Assembly (NCBI GenBank): GCA_045579105.1
Contig: JAZNLM010000044.1
Span: forward strand, 1 to 5,934
DNA length: 5,934 bases
Direction of reading: 5' to 3'
Origin: Flemingiibacterium sp045579105
GTDB lineage: Bacteria > Bacillota > Clostridia > Oscillospirales > CAG-272
Below are positions 1 through 5,934 of the stretch, in pieces. The translations under genes and the position numbers were made by a program. Position 1 is the first letter of the stretch; every line of letters begins with the position of its first letter. A model generated the notes under the pieces. The model had not been told where the DNA came from. It made no database searches and saw nothing but the letters and a program-made list of their open reading frames with translations.

Positions 1-1563
1 AAATATAGCTATTGCTTTTGGTCATCCCTGCCGACAGTAACTCTGCCCGATAACGCAGAGTTGATTGCGGAGAAAAAGACGGATTCAGGCATGATGGCAC
101 AACTACATCTATGCAATGGCGAATATTATTACACCTATGATTATCTGACGGTGAATGTTGGTCCGAATATGAATGAGGACGCTGTTCTGATAAGTGACGA
201 GTGCGCACGTTTCGTCAAAATAGATAACGGCGAACTTGTTGTGACCGATTTTGAGTGGTGCTTCACAAATTTTTATCCGGGGCGCTCACACGTCGGATAT
301 GCTGTTATGAATGCGAATCTCGGCAAGCTTGATGAGTTAGGCACAACTTTACCAATTCACGAATATAACGGCGCACAGATCGTTGTGCTCGAACCCAAAA
401 CATACGTTATCAAGGACGGCGAGATAATTCACGCATTCGATCAATTCTTTTCGTCGGGCGGCGAGAAGCTTGGCGAGCTTTACGTTATAGGCAATAAGGA
501 TATGCATGACCCATATGTTGTACTAAAACCCGATCTGACGCTCTTTTCACAAAGACTCTTCTATGATTTCACAGCACTTTCCGACGGCAATTATCTTGCT
601 ACATACGATGACACTGACGAGAGCGTTGTGCTTAATGTAAACGGTGAGGTTGTATATGAGTTCCCCGAGTATATTTCAGTGTGGGAAATCGGCAGTGCAA
701 CAAAAAGAAGCGAGGACGGCACTATCACACATATTGGCGATTGGGTACTCGCAAAATTTTCTGATGGCACGCTTCGCCTTCTGACTCCATACGGTGAAAC
801 GCTGTGCAATTTCGGTGTGATAGATAAAGATTGGGCTTTCCATTGGATGTTAAGCGGCGAATACTATGAAAAGGAAGGGTATCCCAGAGGCGTTTACTTC
901 ATATTCGAAGACCCGAACGACACCGATGATCATTATGGTTATCGATCGTGGGAATACTATTATAGCTTTGAAACGGGAGAGTACGGTATAATTGATAACG
1001 GCTACTCTTGGTTTGCCTACGCTAAGCCCGTGCTCTACCTCTATCCCACAGAAAAGACGGACGTTACCGTCACATTCGAGCACCCCGAACGCTTGACCGT
1101 GGACTACCCGAAATACGATAACGGCTGGCGCGTTACCGCGATGCCGGACGGCACTCTTACTGACAAAAACGGCAGGGAATACTACGCTCTATACTGGGAA
1201 GAAAGTTGGACTACGTCGTATTACGATTTCGTTGACGGCTTCTGTGTTAAGGGTGATGATTCTGCCGCGTTCCTTGAAGAAAAGCTTGCAGAGCTTGGCT
1301 TTACCGACAAGGAAGCGATCGAGTTTATAATCTATTGGCTGCCGATACTCGAGGCAAGTGAGTACAATCTCATACGCTTCGAGCTGACAGATGAGCGTGA
1401 GGCGGCGAGTGCGCTTCACATAAATCCTGCGCCCGACTCACTGCTTCGCGTTGCGATGCACATAAAGGCGCTTGACGCTCCCGTATCAATCCGCGAGCAG
1501 AAGCTCCCGACGTTTGAGCGTACCGGTTTTGTTGCCGTTGAATGGGGCGGCTGCATACATTAA
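1..1563 (+). CDS. Partial (5' end missing) WG-repeat-like protein with C-terminal AKPVLYLYP...VEWGG domain
   Basis: The frame is open from base 1 to the TAA at 1561-1563 (520 codons), so the true start lies left of the window. The first possible start, TTG at 61, has no spaced Shine-Dalgarno, and the 20 codons before it read like ordinary protein. Codons 1 to about 335 are rich in beta-strand and aromatic residues, with repeated turns such as DGNYLATYDD and DGTLRLLTPYGE. These resemble WG-type or beta-propeller repeats, but I cannot delimit the units. Codons 341-517 form a distinct domain: AKPVLYLYP at the start (341-349), then DNGWRVTAMPDGTL, an aromatic stretch with YWEESW, GFCVKGDDSAAFLEEKL, IYWLPILE, and VEWGG (513-517) just before the stop. 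I recall this domain as a common C-terminus of uncharacterised proteins in gut Clostridia; its function is unknown to me. Any signal peptide or membrane anchor would be outside the window. An exported location is inference. The gene converges on the minus-strand operon. Confidence 0.85.
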   Translation, partial: KYSYCFWSSLPTVTLPDNAELIAEKKTDSGMMAQLHLCNGEYYYTYDYLTVNVGPNMNEDAVLISDECARFVKIDNGELVVTDFEWCFTNFYPGRSHVGYAVMNANLGKLDELGTTLPIHEYNGAQIVVLEPKTYVIKDGEIIHAFDQFFSSGGEKLGELYVIGNKDMHDPYVVLKPDLTLFSQRLFYDFTALSDGNYLATYDDTDESVVLNVNGEVVYEFPEYISVWEIGSATKRSEDGTITHIGDWVLAKFSDGTLRLLTPYGETLCNFGVIDKDWAFHWMLSGEYYEKEGYPRGVYFIFEDPNDTDDHYGYRSWEYYYSFETGEYGIIDNGYSWFAYAKPVLYLYPTEKTDVTVTFEHPERLTVDYPKYDNGWRVTAMPDGTLTDKNGREYYALYWEESWTTSYYDFVDGFCVKGDDSAAFLEEKLAELGFTDKEAIEFIIYWLPILEASEYNLIRFELTDEREAASALHINPAPDSLLRVAMHIKALDAPVSIREQKLPTFERTGFVAVEWGGCIH

Positions 1564-1602
1564 AAAATATGGAGTCCTTAAATTCTATATTTTTATTCAT
1601 AT

Positions 1603-1638
1603 AAAAAAAGGACGGCAAAAAGCCGTCCGTAATTTTTT
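1603..1638. terminator. Bidirectional intrinsic terminator between convergent genes
   Basis: A perfect 7-bp stem GGACGGC (1610-1616) / GCCGTCC (1622-1628) encloses an AAAAA loop. A run of seven A (1603-1609) lies directly on its left, giving an uninterrupted U-tract for minus-strand transcripts. A run of six T (1633-1638) lies four bases to its right and serves plus-strand transcripts. The minus-strand form is the stronger of the two. It sits 46 bases after the plus-strand stop and 8 bases after the minus-strand stop. The right-hand T-run overlaps the lipoprotein stop codon (1637-1639). Confidence 0.88.
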
Positions 1639-2185
1639 AATTTGCAGATATCGCGATGCCTACAACAATGTCGCCGTCGAGCATTACAGAAACTATCGCA
1701 CCGTTTACCGCATATGCGCGGATACCGAAGTCTTCGGTGTAGTCAGTGCCGAATTTCGCTTCAACGTCGGATACGTTGCTGCCTATCATAAGTGCACCGT
1801 CAAGTACTACCGCATCGGTGGTGAGAGCAAGCTCTGATACGTACTGTGTGCCGTCTGCGGCTGGAGATGTGCTTATGCTGTAGCCATCGAAGACATATAC
1901 CCTATCGTAGCCTTCGTGTATGCAGCTCGGCGCTTCCATATAATCAAGCGGCTCACCAAGGCTTGCAATGAGTGCGTCTGCGTCGCCGCCCACAGTAACG
2001 GTTACGTTACCGAGCGAAACGGTATATCCCGTATTCGTTTTAGGTGCGTCATCAGGCTCGGTGTTATCCGTGGTGTCGGAAACACGAGGAGTGGTGTCCG
2101 AGCCGTCGGACATGCCGCTGTCGCCGCAGGCGATAAGCGATACGCCGATAGAAAGAGCGAGGAGAAGAATAAGTAACTTTTTCAT
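1637..2185 (-). CDS. Small lipoprotein with acidic linker and duplicated BamE-like motif
   Basis: This 182-residue protein is the last gene of the minus-strand operon. Residues 1-20 (MKKLLILLLALSIGVSLIAC) form a lipoprotein signal: KK, a hydrophobic core, and lipobox LIAC with Cys20 as the lipidated residue. Residues 21-53 are a Ser/Thr/Asp/Pro-rich linker. The rest (54-182) is a compact beta-rich domain with LGEPLDYMEAPSC (76-88), a YDRVYVFDGYSI strand pair, and a second motif IGSNVSDVEAKFG (134-146). The two motifs look like two copies of a BamE/SmpA-like pattern (helix, then L/F-G-x-P/D). I recall this family (DY-x-E-A-P-S-C followed by G-x-D-x-x-Y) as small uncharacterised lipoproteins frequent in gut Firmicutes. 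An upstream in-frame ATG at 2195-2197 would add four residues, but AAGGA touches it directly, so the downstream ATG is preferred. It starts about 21 bases after the transglutaminase-like gene, so co-transcription is likely. Function is unknown; a role as an outer-membrane-face partner of the upstream enzyme is inference. Confidence 0.9.
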   Translation of the reverse strand: MKKLLILLLALSIGVSLIACGDSGMSDGSDTTPRVSDTTDNTEPDDAPKTNTGYTVSLGNVTVTVGGDADALIASLGEPLDYMEAPSCIHEGYDRVYVFDGYSISTSPAADGTQYVSELALTTDAVVLDGALMIGSNVSDVEAKFGTDYTEDFGIRAYAVNGAIVSVMLDGDIVVGIAISAN

Positions 2186-2197
2186 TTTAATTTCCAT

Positions 2198-2202
2198 TCC
2201 TT
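2198..2202 (-). promoter_or_regulatory. Ribosome binding site that decides the lipoprotein start
   Basis: AAGGA on the minus strand ends immediately before the ATG at 2197, leaving no spacer, so that codon cannot be the main start. The next in-frame ATG at 2185 is 12 bases downstream, which is slightly long but workable, and it gives a classical MKK lipoprotein signal. The site lies just after the stop codon of the preceding gene (2207-2209), so translational coupling is possible. Confidence 0.65.
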
Positions 2203-2206
2203 GTTT

Positions 2207-4471
2207 TTATTTGGGTGTTGCAGGGAACTTTGTCAAATCGAAATTATAGTAGTATCCGAGAGAGAACGAGCGAACTTCAGAATCCTTAAGCAAGAATACC
2301 TCAAGTTTATGTCCGGCAGGTTGTGGACAGGTGTCGAAATGATACCATGCTCCGTCCAGTTTAACGAGATTCCAATAATGCGGATTGGTGGTGGAATTGC
2401 GGTGTATCTCAATGTTTTCGATCCCTGCTCTCGTCAAAAGCGCGCTTGCTACGGCGTAATATGTATAACAGTTGCCGTAGTGACGGGTAAAGCCCGAGTA
2501 TGCCGCCTTGTTAAAGTAACCCATAAGGTGAGATGTCGACGTGGAATATCTGATATTTACGCGGCACCAATCGTAAATGGCGCGAGCTTTTTCACGCGGC
2601 GACATACTTGCTGTCGTTATTTTCGAGAGTATTTCATCTGCGAACTCGTTTATAACACCTGTGGTTACCGTGCGAACTGTTACAGTGGTATTTTTTATTG
2701 TGGTATTGCCGTCTGAGTCGGTAGCGCTGTATGTTACAGTATAAACGCCTGCCACATTCGGATTAACGTGCGATGTATCCACGTTTACCGTAACCGCGCC
2801 GTCGTTGTCGTCTACTGCATAAACACCACTTCTGTAGGATATGGTAGAGCCCTCGTACGCTACAATGTTTTTAACACCGTGAAGCACAGGCGGCACACAG
2901 TCCTTCGAAACGCGAAGCGTTGCTGTTGCCTCAGTGATGTTGCCCGATGAGTCGGTAGCAATGACCCTTATCTCATAGCTTCCTTCAACTGTGGTATCGG
3001 GAAGCTCACCAAATTCAAGCTTAAACGGCGATGCATCGGTACAGTCGATAACGATATCGGAAATCTTGGGTAACTTGCCCGTCAGCACAGAGATATTTCT
3101 GAGTGTAAGCGAGGGTGCCGTCGTGTCGGTTACGTTAAGTTCGATTGAAATGGGTGAATACTCGCCGACAAGCTGGGTTTCGGTTTTGCCAAGTAAAAGC
3201 GTTTCTGGGGCAAATCCGTCAGGCACCTTCGGAAATTTGTTTCCGCCGACATATTTGCTGATCACTGCCTGAAGCTGTTCTGCCGTTGAGCCGGCTTCGA
3301 GAGGTAACGGTGTCGGAATAGGGTGGACTTTGACCGTTGCATTGAACTCGGCTCTATTGCCGTATTCGTCGTCACCGACGAGCGTTATTTCATGCGTCCC
3401 TTCCGTGTCAAACACGGGTCTATTTAAAAAGCTTACGTATGCATCGGAAATGTCGGAAATATCCGCGATGAGATCTATTGCCGATACCGTCTGTCCGACA
3501 AGGATATCTACCGGTCTTGTAGTCATAAGCGGCGGCGTTGTATCCACCACGCGAAGCGCCAAAAGCGTATCCATTCCGTTGTAACGGCAGATTATCTTGT
3601 AAACGCCGCATTCCTTGGTGTCTATAACTGGCGGCTGTGAGAACGCAAGTCCACCGGTTGCCTCAAGTATCGCGGAAACCTCACTCATAGGCGTGCCTGC
3701 CTCGATAGCGTCGAATCTGAGTTCTTCCACAACGGGGACGTTGTAACGTACAGTCGTGCTGTTGCCGCCTTCGTCGGTAGCGCGTATTTCCGACGGACTG
3801 ACAAATTCGTATGTAAGTGCCGTCATATCTTCTGCAGACGCGATAATGTCCTCGGGGGTGAGTGGGACATCTGCCGCAACGGCTATGCTTCGTACGCTTA
3901 TCTTCGGCTTAACGCTGTCGCGTATAGTGACGTTCGATTTCACGGCAAACAAATCGAAAAAGCTTATTTCAATTTCGTATTTACCGAGCTTGCTCACGTC
4001 TATTTTGTCTATGCCGTAAGTTTCACAGAATGGAAGACTTTGGGATGGGTGACGTATTTCCTGACCTATTTCGCTTTTGTATGGACAAGTGGCGTATGCG
4101 AATACTCCGAGCACCGCGATAAGCAAAATACCGAGCGCGGCGAGTGCTGAAATTGCCACTGTGCCGAAAACACGTTTTTTGCGGGACGACGTTGCTGTAG
4201 CATTATCGACAGACATATTTTCATCTGACACATTCTCGGCGGACACGCCCTCATCGGAGATATCCTCGGTCAAATAGTCCGTATTGGAAATATCTGCCGC
4301 ACCTGCTTCTGTTATCTGTGAAGCCTCAAGCAGTTCCCCAGCCATACTTGCCTCGGTCATTTCCTCGGGTGCTTCGATTACAGCAGCCGCCGTTTGAGAA
4401 GAGGCAACAGCTGAATTTTTACTGCGCTGTTTATTCGGATTGCCCGATAGCTTTCTGTTTTTCTTCTTCAT
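2207..4471 (-). CDS. Membrane-anchored transglutaminase-like protein with DUF5011/Ig-type repeat stalk
   Basis: The protein has 754 residues. Residues 1-96 are a polar N-terminal tail, basic at first and then acidic, Ser/Glu/Asp-rich with a degenerate ten-residue repeat (71-90). RKKR (97-100) precedes one hydrophobic helix (101-127), so by the positive-inside rule the tail is cytoplasmic and the rest is outside. Residues 141-600 form alternating beta-sandwich modules; four of them are DUF5011/Ig-like, with G-x-Y/H and A/G-x-D-x-x-GN signatures and DTTPP- or DTTAP-type joins. Residues 605 to about 735 are a transglutaminase-like (papain-fold) domain. It contains REKARAIYDWCRVNIRY, then GNCYTYYA with Cys668, NPHYWN with His698 and HFDTC with Asp713, so the catalytic triad is complete. 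The family includes peptidases, amidases and acyl transferases, and the substrate cannot be read from the sequence. A good Shine-Dalgarno (AAGAGGA, 7-base spacer) supports the start. The gene lies 17 bases after the RCC1/TPR gene and about 21 before the lipoprotein. No LPXTG sorting signal is present. A role in wall or surface-protein processing is inference. Confidence 0.93.
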   Translation of the reverse strand: MKKKNRKLSGNPNKQRSKNSAVASSQTAAAVIEAPEEMTEASMAGELLEASQITEAGAADISNTDYLTEDISDEGVSAENVSDENMSVDNATATSSRKKRVFGTVAISALAALGILLIAVLGVFAYATCPYKSEIGQEIRHPSQSLPFCETYGIDKIDVSKLGKYEIEISFFDLFAVKSNVTIRDSVKPKISVRSIAVAADVPLTPEDIIASAEDMTALTYEFVSPSEIRATDEGGNSTTVRYNVPVVEELRFDAIEAGTPMSEVSAILEATGGLAFSQPPVIDTKECGVYKIICRYNGMDTLLALRVVDTTPPLMTTRPVDILVGQTVSAIDLIADISDISDAYVSFLNRPVFDTEGTHEITLVGDDEYGNRAEFNATVKVHPIPTPLPLEAGSTAEQLQAVISKYVGGNKFPKVPDGFAPETLLLGKTETQLVGEYSPISIELNVTDTTAPSLTLRNISVLTGKLPKISDIVIDCTDASPFKLEFGELPDTTVEGSYEIRVIATDSSGNITEATATLRVSKDCVPPVLHGVKNIVAYEGSTISYRSGVYAVDDNDGAVTVNVDTSHVNPNVAGVYTVTYSATDSDGNTTIKNTTVTVRTVTTGVINEFADEILSKITTASMSPREKARAIYDWCRVNIRYSTSTSHLMGYFNKAAYSGFTRHYGNCYTYYAVASALLTRAGIENIEIHRNSTTNPHYWNLVKLDGAWYHFDTCPQPAGHKLEVFLLKDSEVRSFSLGYYYNFDLTKFPATPK
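2672..4051 (-). repeat. Alternating A-B-A-B-A-B-B extracellular modules in the transglutaminase-like protein
   Basis: This is a protein-level repeat covering residues 141-600. B modules (approximately 187-246, 312-383, 451-522 and 526-600) share a P-rich start, a strand followed by V-x-x-G or a similar turn, and an end with ATDEGGN, GDDEYGN, ATDSSGN or ATDSDGN. A modules lie between them. A2 (254-311) and A3 (391-450) both begin with EAG plus Thr or Ser, continue with an amphipathic helix-like segment, and end with G-x-Y, alternating strand residues and DTTPP or DTTAP. A1 (141-186) keeps only the G-x-Y end clearly. The final B4 follows B3 without an A module and leads into the transglutaminase-like domain. 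B modules match the DUF5011 style; A modules I cannot assign. DNA identity between units is too low for recent duplication to be evident. Confidence 0.65.
4202..4261 (-). repeat. Degenerate 30-bp tandem repeat in the cytoplasmic tail
   Basis: Two adjacent ten-residue units, ISDEGVSAEN and VSDENMSVDN (residues 71-90 of the transglutaminase-like protein), share S-D-E at positions 2-4, S at 7 and N at 10. By hand count, 19 of 30 bases agree between the units. The acidic, Ser-rich segment lies before the RKKR-membrane helix junction and is probably disordered. Confidence 0.5.
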
Positions 4472-4478
4472 CTATAAA

Positions 4479-4485
4479 TCCTCTT
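4479..4485 (-). promoter_or_regulatory. Ribosome binding site of the transglutaminase-like gene
   Basis: AAGAGGA on the minus strand stands 7 bases before the ATG at 4469-4471. It fits entirely within the 17-base gap after the upstream gene's stop. This leaves no room for a separate promoter in the gap and supports co-transcription with the upstream RCC1/TPR gene. Confidence 0.75.
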
Positions 4486-4488
4486 GTG

Positions 4489-5934
4489 TCAGCTTAGTAT
4501 GCCGTCGCCGTCGCAAAGCAGTACACCGATATTGTCAACGCCTGCGATGCACATAACTCCGACGTCAAACGCCGCCATATTGAGCCAGTTGTACGGATCG
4601 CCGTACGAACCGCCGAATGCTCCAGAGAAGAGCTTATACGAGCCGTCCTCAAGTGCGACAAGCACTGCAGATGCTCCTGCGCGTATGCGCTTTACGCCGA
4701 CAAGGTCTTTTACTCGGTCAAGCTCCATTGAGCGATAACCCTGTACCGTGACGGTGCCGTCGGAGAAGAGCATTACCGCACTCTGGTTGCACGCGGCTAT
4801 ATCAACGACGTTACGGTATACGGAAACGTCGCACTGTCCGCATGTGTTTGAACCTGCCGCCACAACTGTTCCGTCAGATTTAAGTCCGAGCGTAAAACGT
4901 TGACCTGCGGCAACTGCCACAATATCGGTCCAATCGGAAACGTCTGCTTCGCCGTATTTGTTATGACCGAGCACGCTTACCGTGCCATCCTCGTGAAGAA
5001 GCACTGCGTGCTCTTCGCCGAGCGCTATGTCGATTATATCACTATACGACGGTGTTGTGAAGGGGGCTGTTGCACCCTTGTGTGCTATAACGCTGACTTT
5101 ACCAGTTTTGTGAAGCACGAGCATTACAGTTTCATTCGTATCGACTGAAATAGCGTTTGTGATCTTGGTGCCTGCGATAGCGCCATTTTTTATAATGATG
5201 GGATCTTCCTTCCACACTGCTACGCTCTGTGCATGATAGGAGCGTCGCTGGGATGCGGAGAGAAGGGGATAAATTACCGAAAATTCGCTTCGTACACCTG
5301 CATCGTCTTCGGCAATGTACGTGTCAGCGGCGCTTATGTCGGTGTATTCGGGATAACACTGCGAAAGATAGATTATTCCCGCATTGTCGCCGATTGATTT
5401 TGCAACGCTTATAGCGGCATCTATAACCTGTGCTTTGGTACGCTTGAAGGTGTCTATGTTTTCAAGCTCCTCGATGAACGCAGTTGCCTCACGGTAACGG
5501 TGCGTGCCGAGATAATATGCGATTGCATTTTCAAAAACGGTATTTTCAGTTTCTGCTCTGTCGGTTTCACTGCGAAGCTCACTGACCACGCGAAGCGCGT
5601 TCGGATAGTCGCCGACACTTGACAGAATGTCGCATACAGAGTGTGTTATCGAATCAAATTTATCGTCGTTATCAGACATCTTGGCAACGCGGAACGCGTT
5701 TTCATTTATTTTTCCCGTTGAAGGATTGATAACGCTTCTTGCGGCGTAATCAATTATAAGGTCGGTGAAGGGCCTTGGGGCGCCCAAGGCGTAAATGTAC
5801 GCGCTTTCAAGGTCGCCCGCGTTGTAGTAGTAAAGAGCTGCTTTTTCGCATACTCTCTGGAGTGCGCCGTTATGGTCTTCCTCGAGAGCGAGCTTATAAG
5901 CCTCGTTGTATCTGCCGTCGTTCATCAGCATATC
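4489..5934 (-). CDS. Partial (5' end missing) TPR-like helical protein with C-terminal RCC1-type beta-propeller repeats
   Basis: The frame stays open to the right edge of the window, with a Gly/Asp-type codon before the first ATG at 5931. That ATG falls inside a helical repeat (LMNDGRYNEAYKLALE), so the true N-terminus is outside. Residues below count from 5931. Residues 1 to about 195 are alpha-helical, with TPR-like signatures: NDGRYNEA, NAGDLESA, GDYPNAL and HRYREATAFIEEL. Residues about 196-256 link to RCC1-type repeats with starts near 257, 299, 337, 375, 410 and 452. The core unit is I/V-V-D/A-I-A, then a small-residue turn, a hydrophobic strand, DGTV, and a GxNxxGQ-like turn; best seen in DIVAVAAGQ, KSDGTVVAAGSNTCGQCDV. 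The last unit is short and ends at GDGILS just before TGA. RCC1 repeats usually form seven-bladed propellers; six are visible here, so closure may need another strand from elsewhere. I recall Clostridia proteins with a zinc ribbon and membrane helix before such TPR/RCC1 regions, but this part is not in the window. Protein-binding scaffold is the likely role; partner unknown. First visible gene of the operon. Confidence 0.88.
   Translation of the reverse strand, partial: DMLMNDGRYNEAYKLALEEDHNGALQRVCEKAALYYYNAGDLESAYIYALGAPRPFTDLIIDYAARSVINPSTGKINENAFRVAKMSDNDDKFDSITHSVCDILSSVGDYPNALRVVSELRSETDRAETENTVFENAIAYYLGTHRYREATAFIEELENIDTFKRTKAQVIDAAISVAKSIGDNAGIIYLSQCYPEYTDISAADTYIAEDDAGVRSEFSVIYPLLSASQRRSYHAQSVAVWKEDPIIIKNGAIAGTKITNAISVDTNETVMLVLHKTGKVSVIAHKGATAPFTTPSYSDIIDIALGEEHAVLLHEDGTVSVLGHNKYGEADVSDWTDIVAVAAGQRFTLGLKSDGTVVAAGSNTCGQCDVSVYRNVVDIAACNQSAVMLFSDGTVTVQGYRSMELDRVKDLVGVKRIRAGASAVLVALEDGSYKLFSGAFGGSYGDPYNWLNMAAFDVGVMCIAGVDNIGVLLCDGDGILS
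5772..5790. repeat. Perfect 8-bp inverted repeat with triloop inside the RCC1/TPR gene
   Basis: GCCTTGGG (5772-5779) and CCCAAGGC (5783-5790) are exact inverted copies around GCG. The element is within codons for ALGAPRP. No T-run follows on either strand, so it is not an intrinsic terminator. It may be chance or an mRNA hairpin; no function can be shown. Confidence 0.4.

Noticed and set aside
61..63. TTG as the start codon of the plus-strand gene
   Set aside because: The frame is open through all 20 codons to the window edge, those codons look like protein, and no properly spaced ribosome binding site precedes the TTG. The gene is better treated as 5'-truncated.
1564..1636. Possible small RNA or promoter in the convergent gap
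   Set aside because: The 73 bases hold only A/T-rich sequence and the bidirectional terminator; no promoter pair or further structure was seen.
1472..1837. Plus-strand open frame of 121 codons spanning the convergent gap
   Set aside because: It crosses the terminator hairpin and overlaps two well-supported genes in other frames, and its composition is not protein-like.
2201..2716. Plus-strand open frame of 171 codons
   Set aside because: It is antisense to the transglutaminase-like domain, whose motifs are unmistakable. The translation is rich in Cys, Arg and Val with no recognisable fold and no clear ribosome binding site.
4484..4738. Plus-strand open frame of 84 codons opposite the RCC1 region
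   Set aside because: Ser/Pro/Thr-rich translation is the expected antisense shadow of a gene with this codon use; no start signal.
771..5597. Repeated heptamer GCGAAGC/GCTTCGC (for example 771-777, 1443-1449, 2912-2918, 3551-3557, 4946-4952, 5572-5578, 5590-5596), known as a very stable DNA mini-hairpin
   Set aside because: Most copies are the codon pair CTT-CGC (Leu-Arg) or similar in frame, so codon preference explains them; no regular spacing or intergenic placement.
3547..5598. Shared 13-mer CCACGCGAAGCGC at 3547-3559 and 5586-5598
   Set aside because: Both copies encode ALRVV in the same frame within different genes, consistent with coincidence plus codon preference rather than a DNA repeat element.
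5929..5931. ATG as the true start of the RCC1/TPR gene
   Set aside because: It lies inside a TPR-like helix and the frame continues to the last base of the window, so the start is probably outside.

Overview
The window is almost entirely coding. It carries parts of two convergent transcription units that appear to encode cell-envelope or exported proteins. The likely source is a Gram-positive, Clostridia-type (Bacillota) gut or rumen bacterium. The reasons are AGGA-type ribosome binding sites, a short Lys-Lys-Leu lipoprotein signal with a Leu-Ile-Ala-Cys lipobox, a single-span anchored transglutaminase-like protein with DUF5011-type Ig repeats, and family resemblances that I recall from Lachnospiraceae/Oscillospiraceae-like genomes. 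The GC content looks moderate and the standard genetic code is used. No exact taxon can be given from the sequence alone.

Layout. (1) Bases 1-1563, plus strand: the 3' part of a gene whose start lies left of the window. Its product has a beta-rich, WG-repeat-like body followed by a compact C-terminal domain that opens with AKPVLYLYP and closes with VEWGG. (2) Bases 1564-1636: a short convergent intergenic gap with a hairpin that can terminate transcription from both sides. (3) Bases 1637-5934, minus strand: three tightly packed genes read right to left. The first is a TPR-like helical protein fused to RCC1-type beta-propeller repeats, with its 5' end cut by the right edge. The second is a 754-residue membrane-anchored protein with alternating extracellular modules and a C-terminal transglutaminase-like domain whose Cys-His-Asp triad is intact. 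The third is a small lipoprotein. Gaps of 17 and about 21 bases make one operon likely.

How they may work together (inference): the transglutaminase-like enzyme would be held to the outer face of the membrane by one N-terminal helix and a long beta-sandwich stalk. The lipoprotein would sit on the same membrane face. The RCC1/TPR protein resembles a protein-interaction scaffold, but its location cannot be judged because its N-terminus is missing. No mobile element, CRISPR array, tRNA or rRNA was seen. The most distinctive feature is the alternating A-B-A-B-A-B-B module architecture in front of the transglutaminase-like domain, together with its operon partners.
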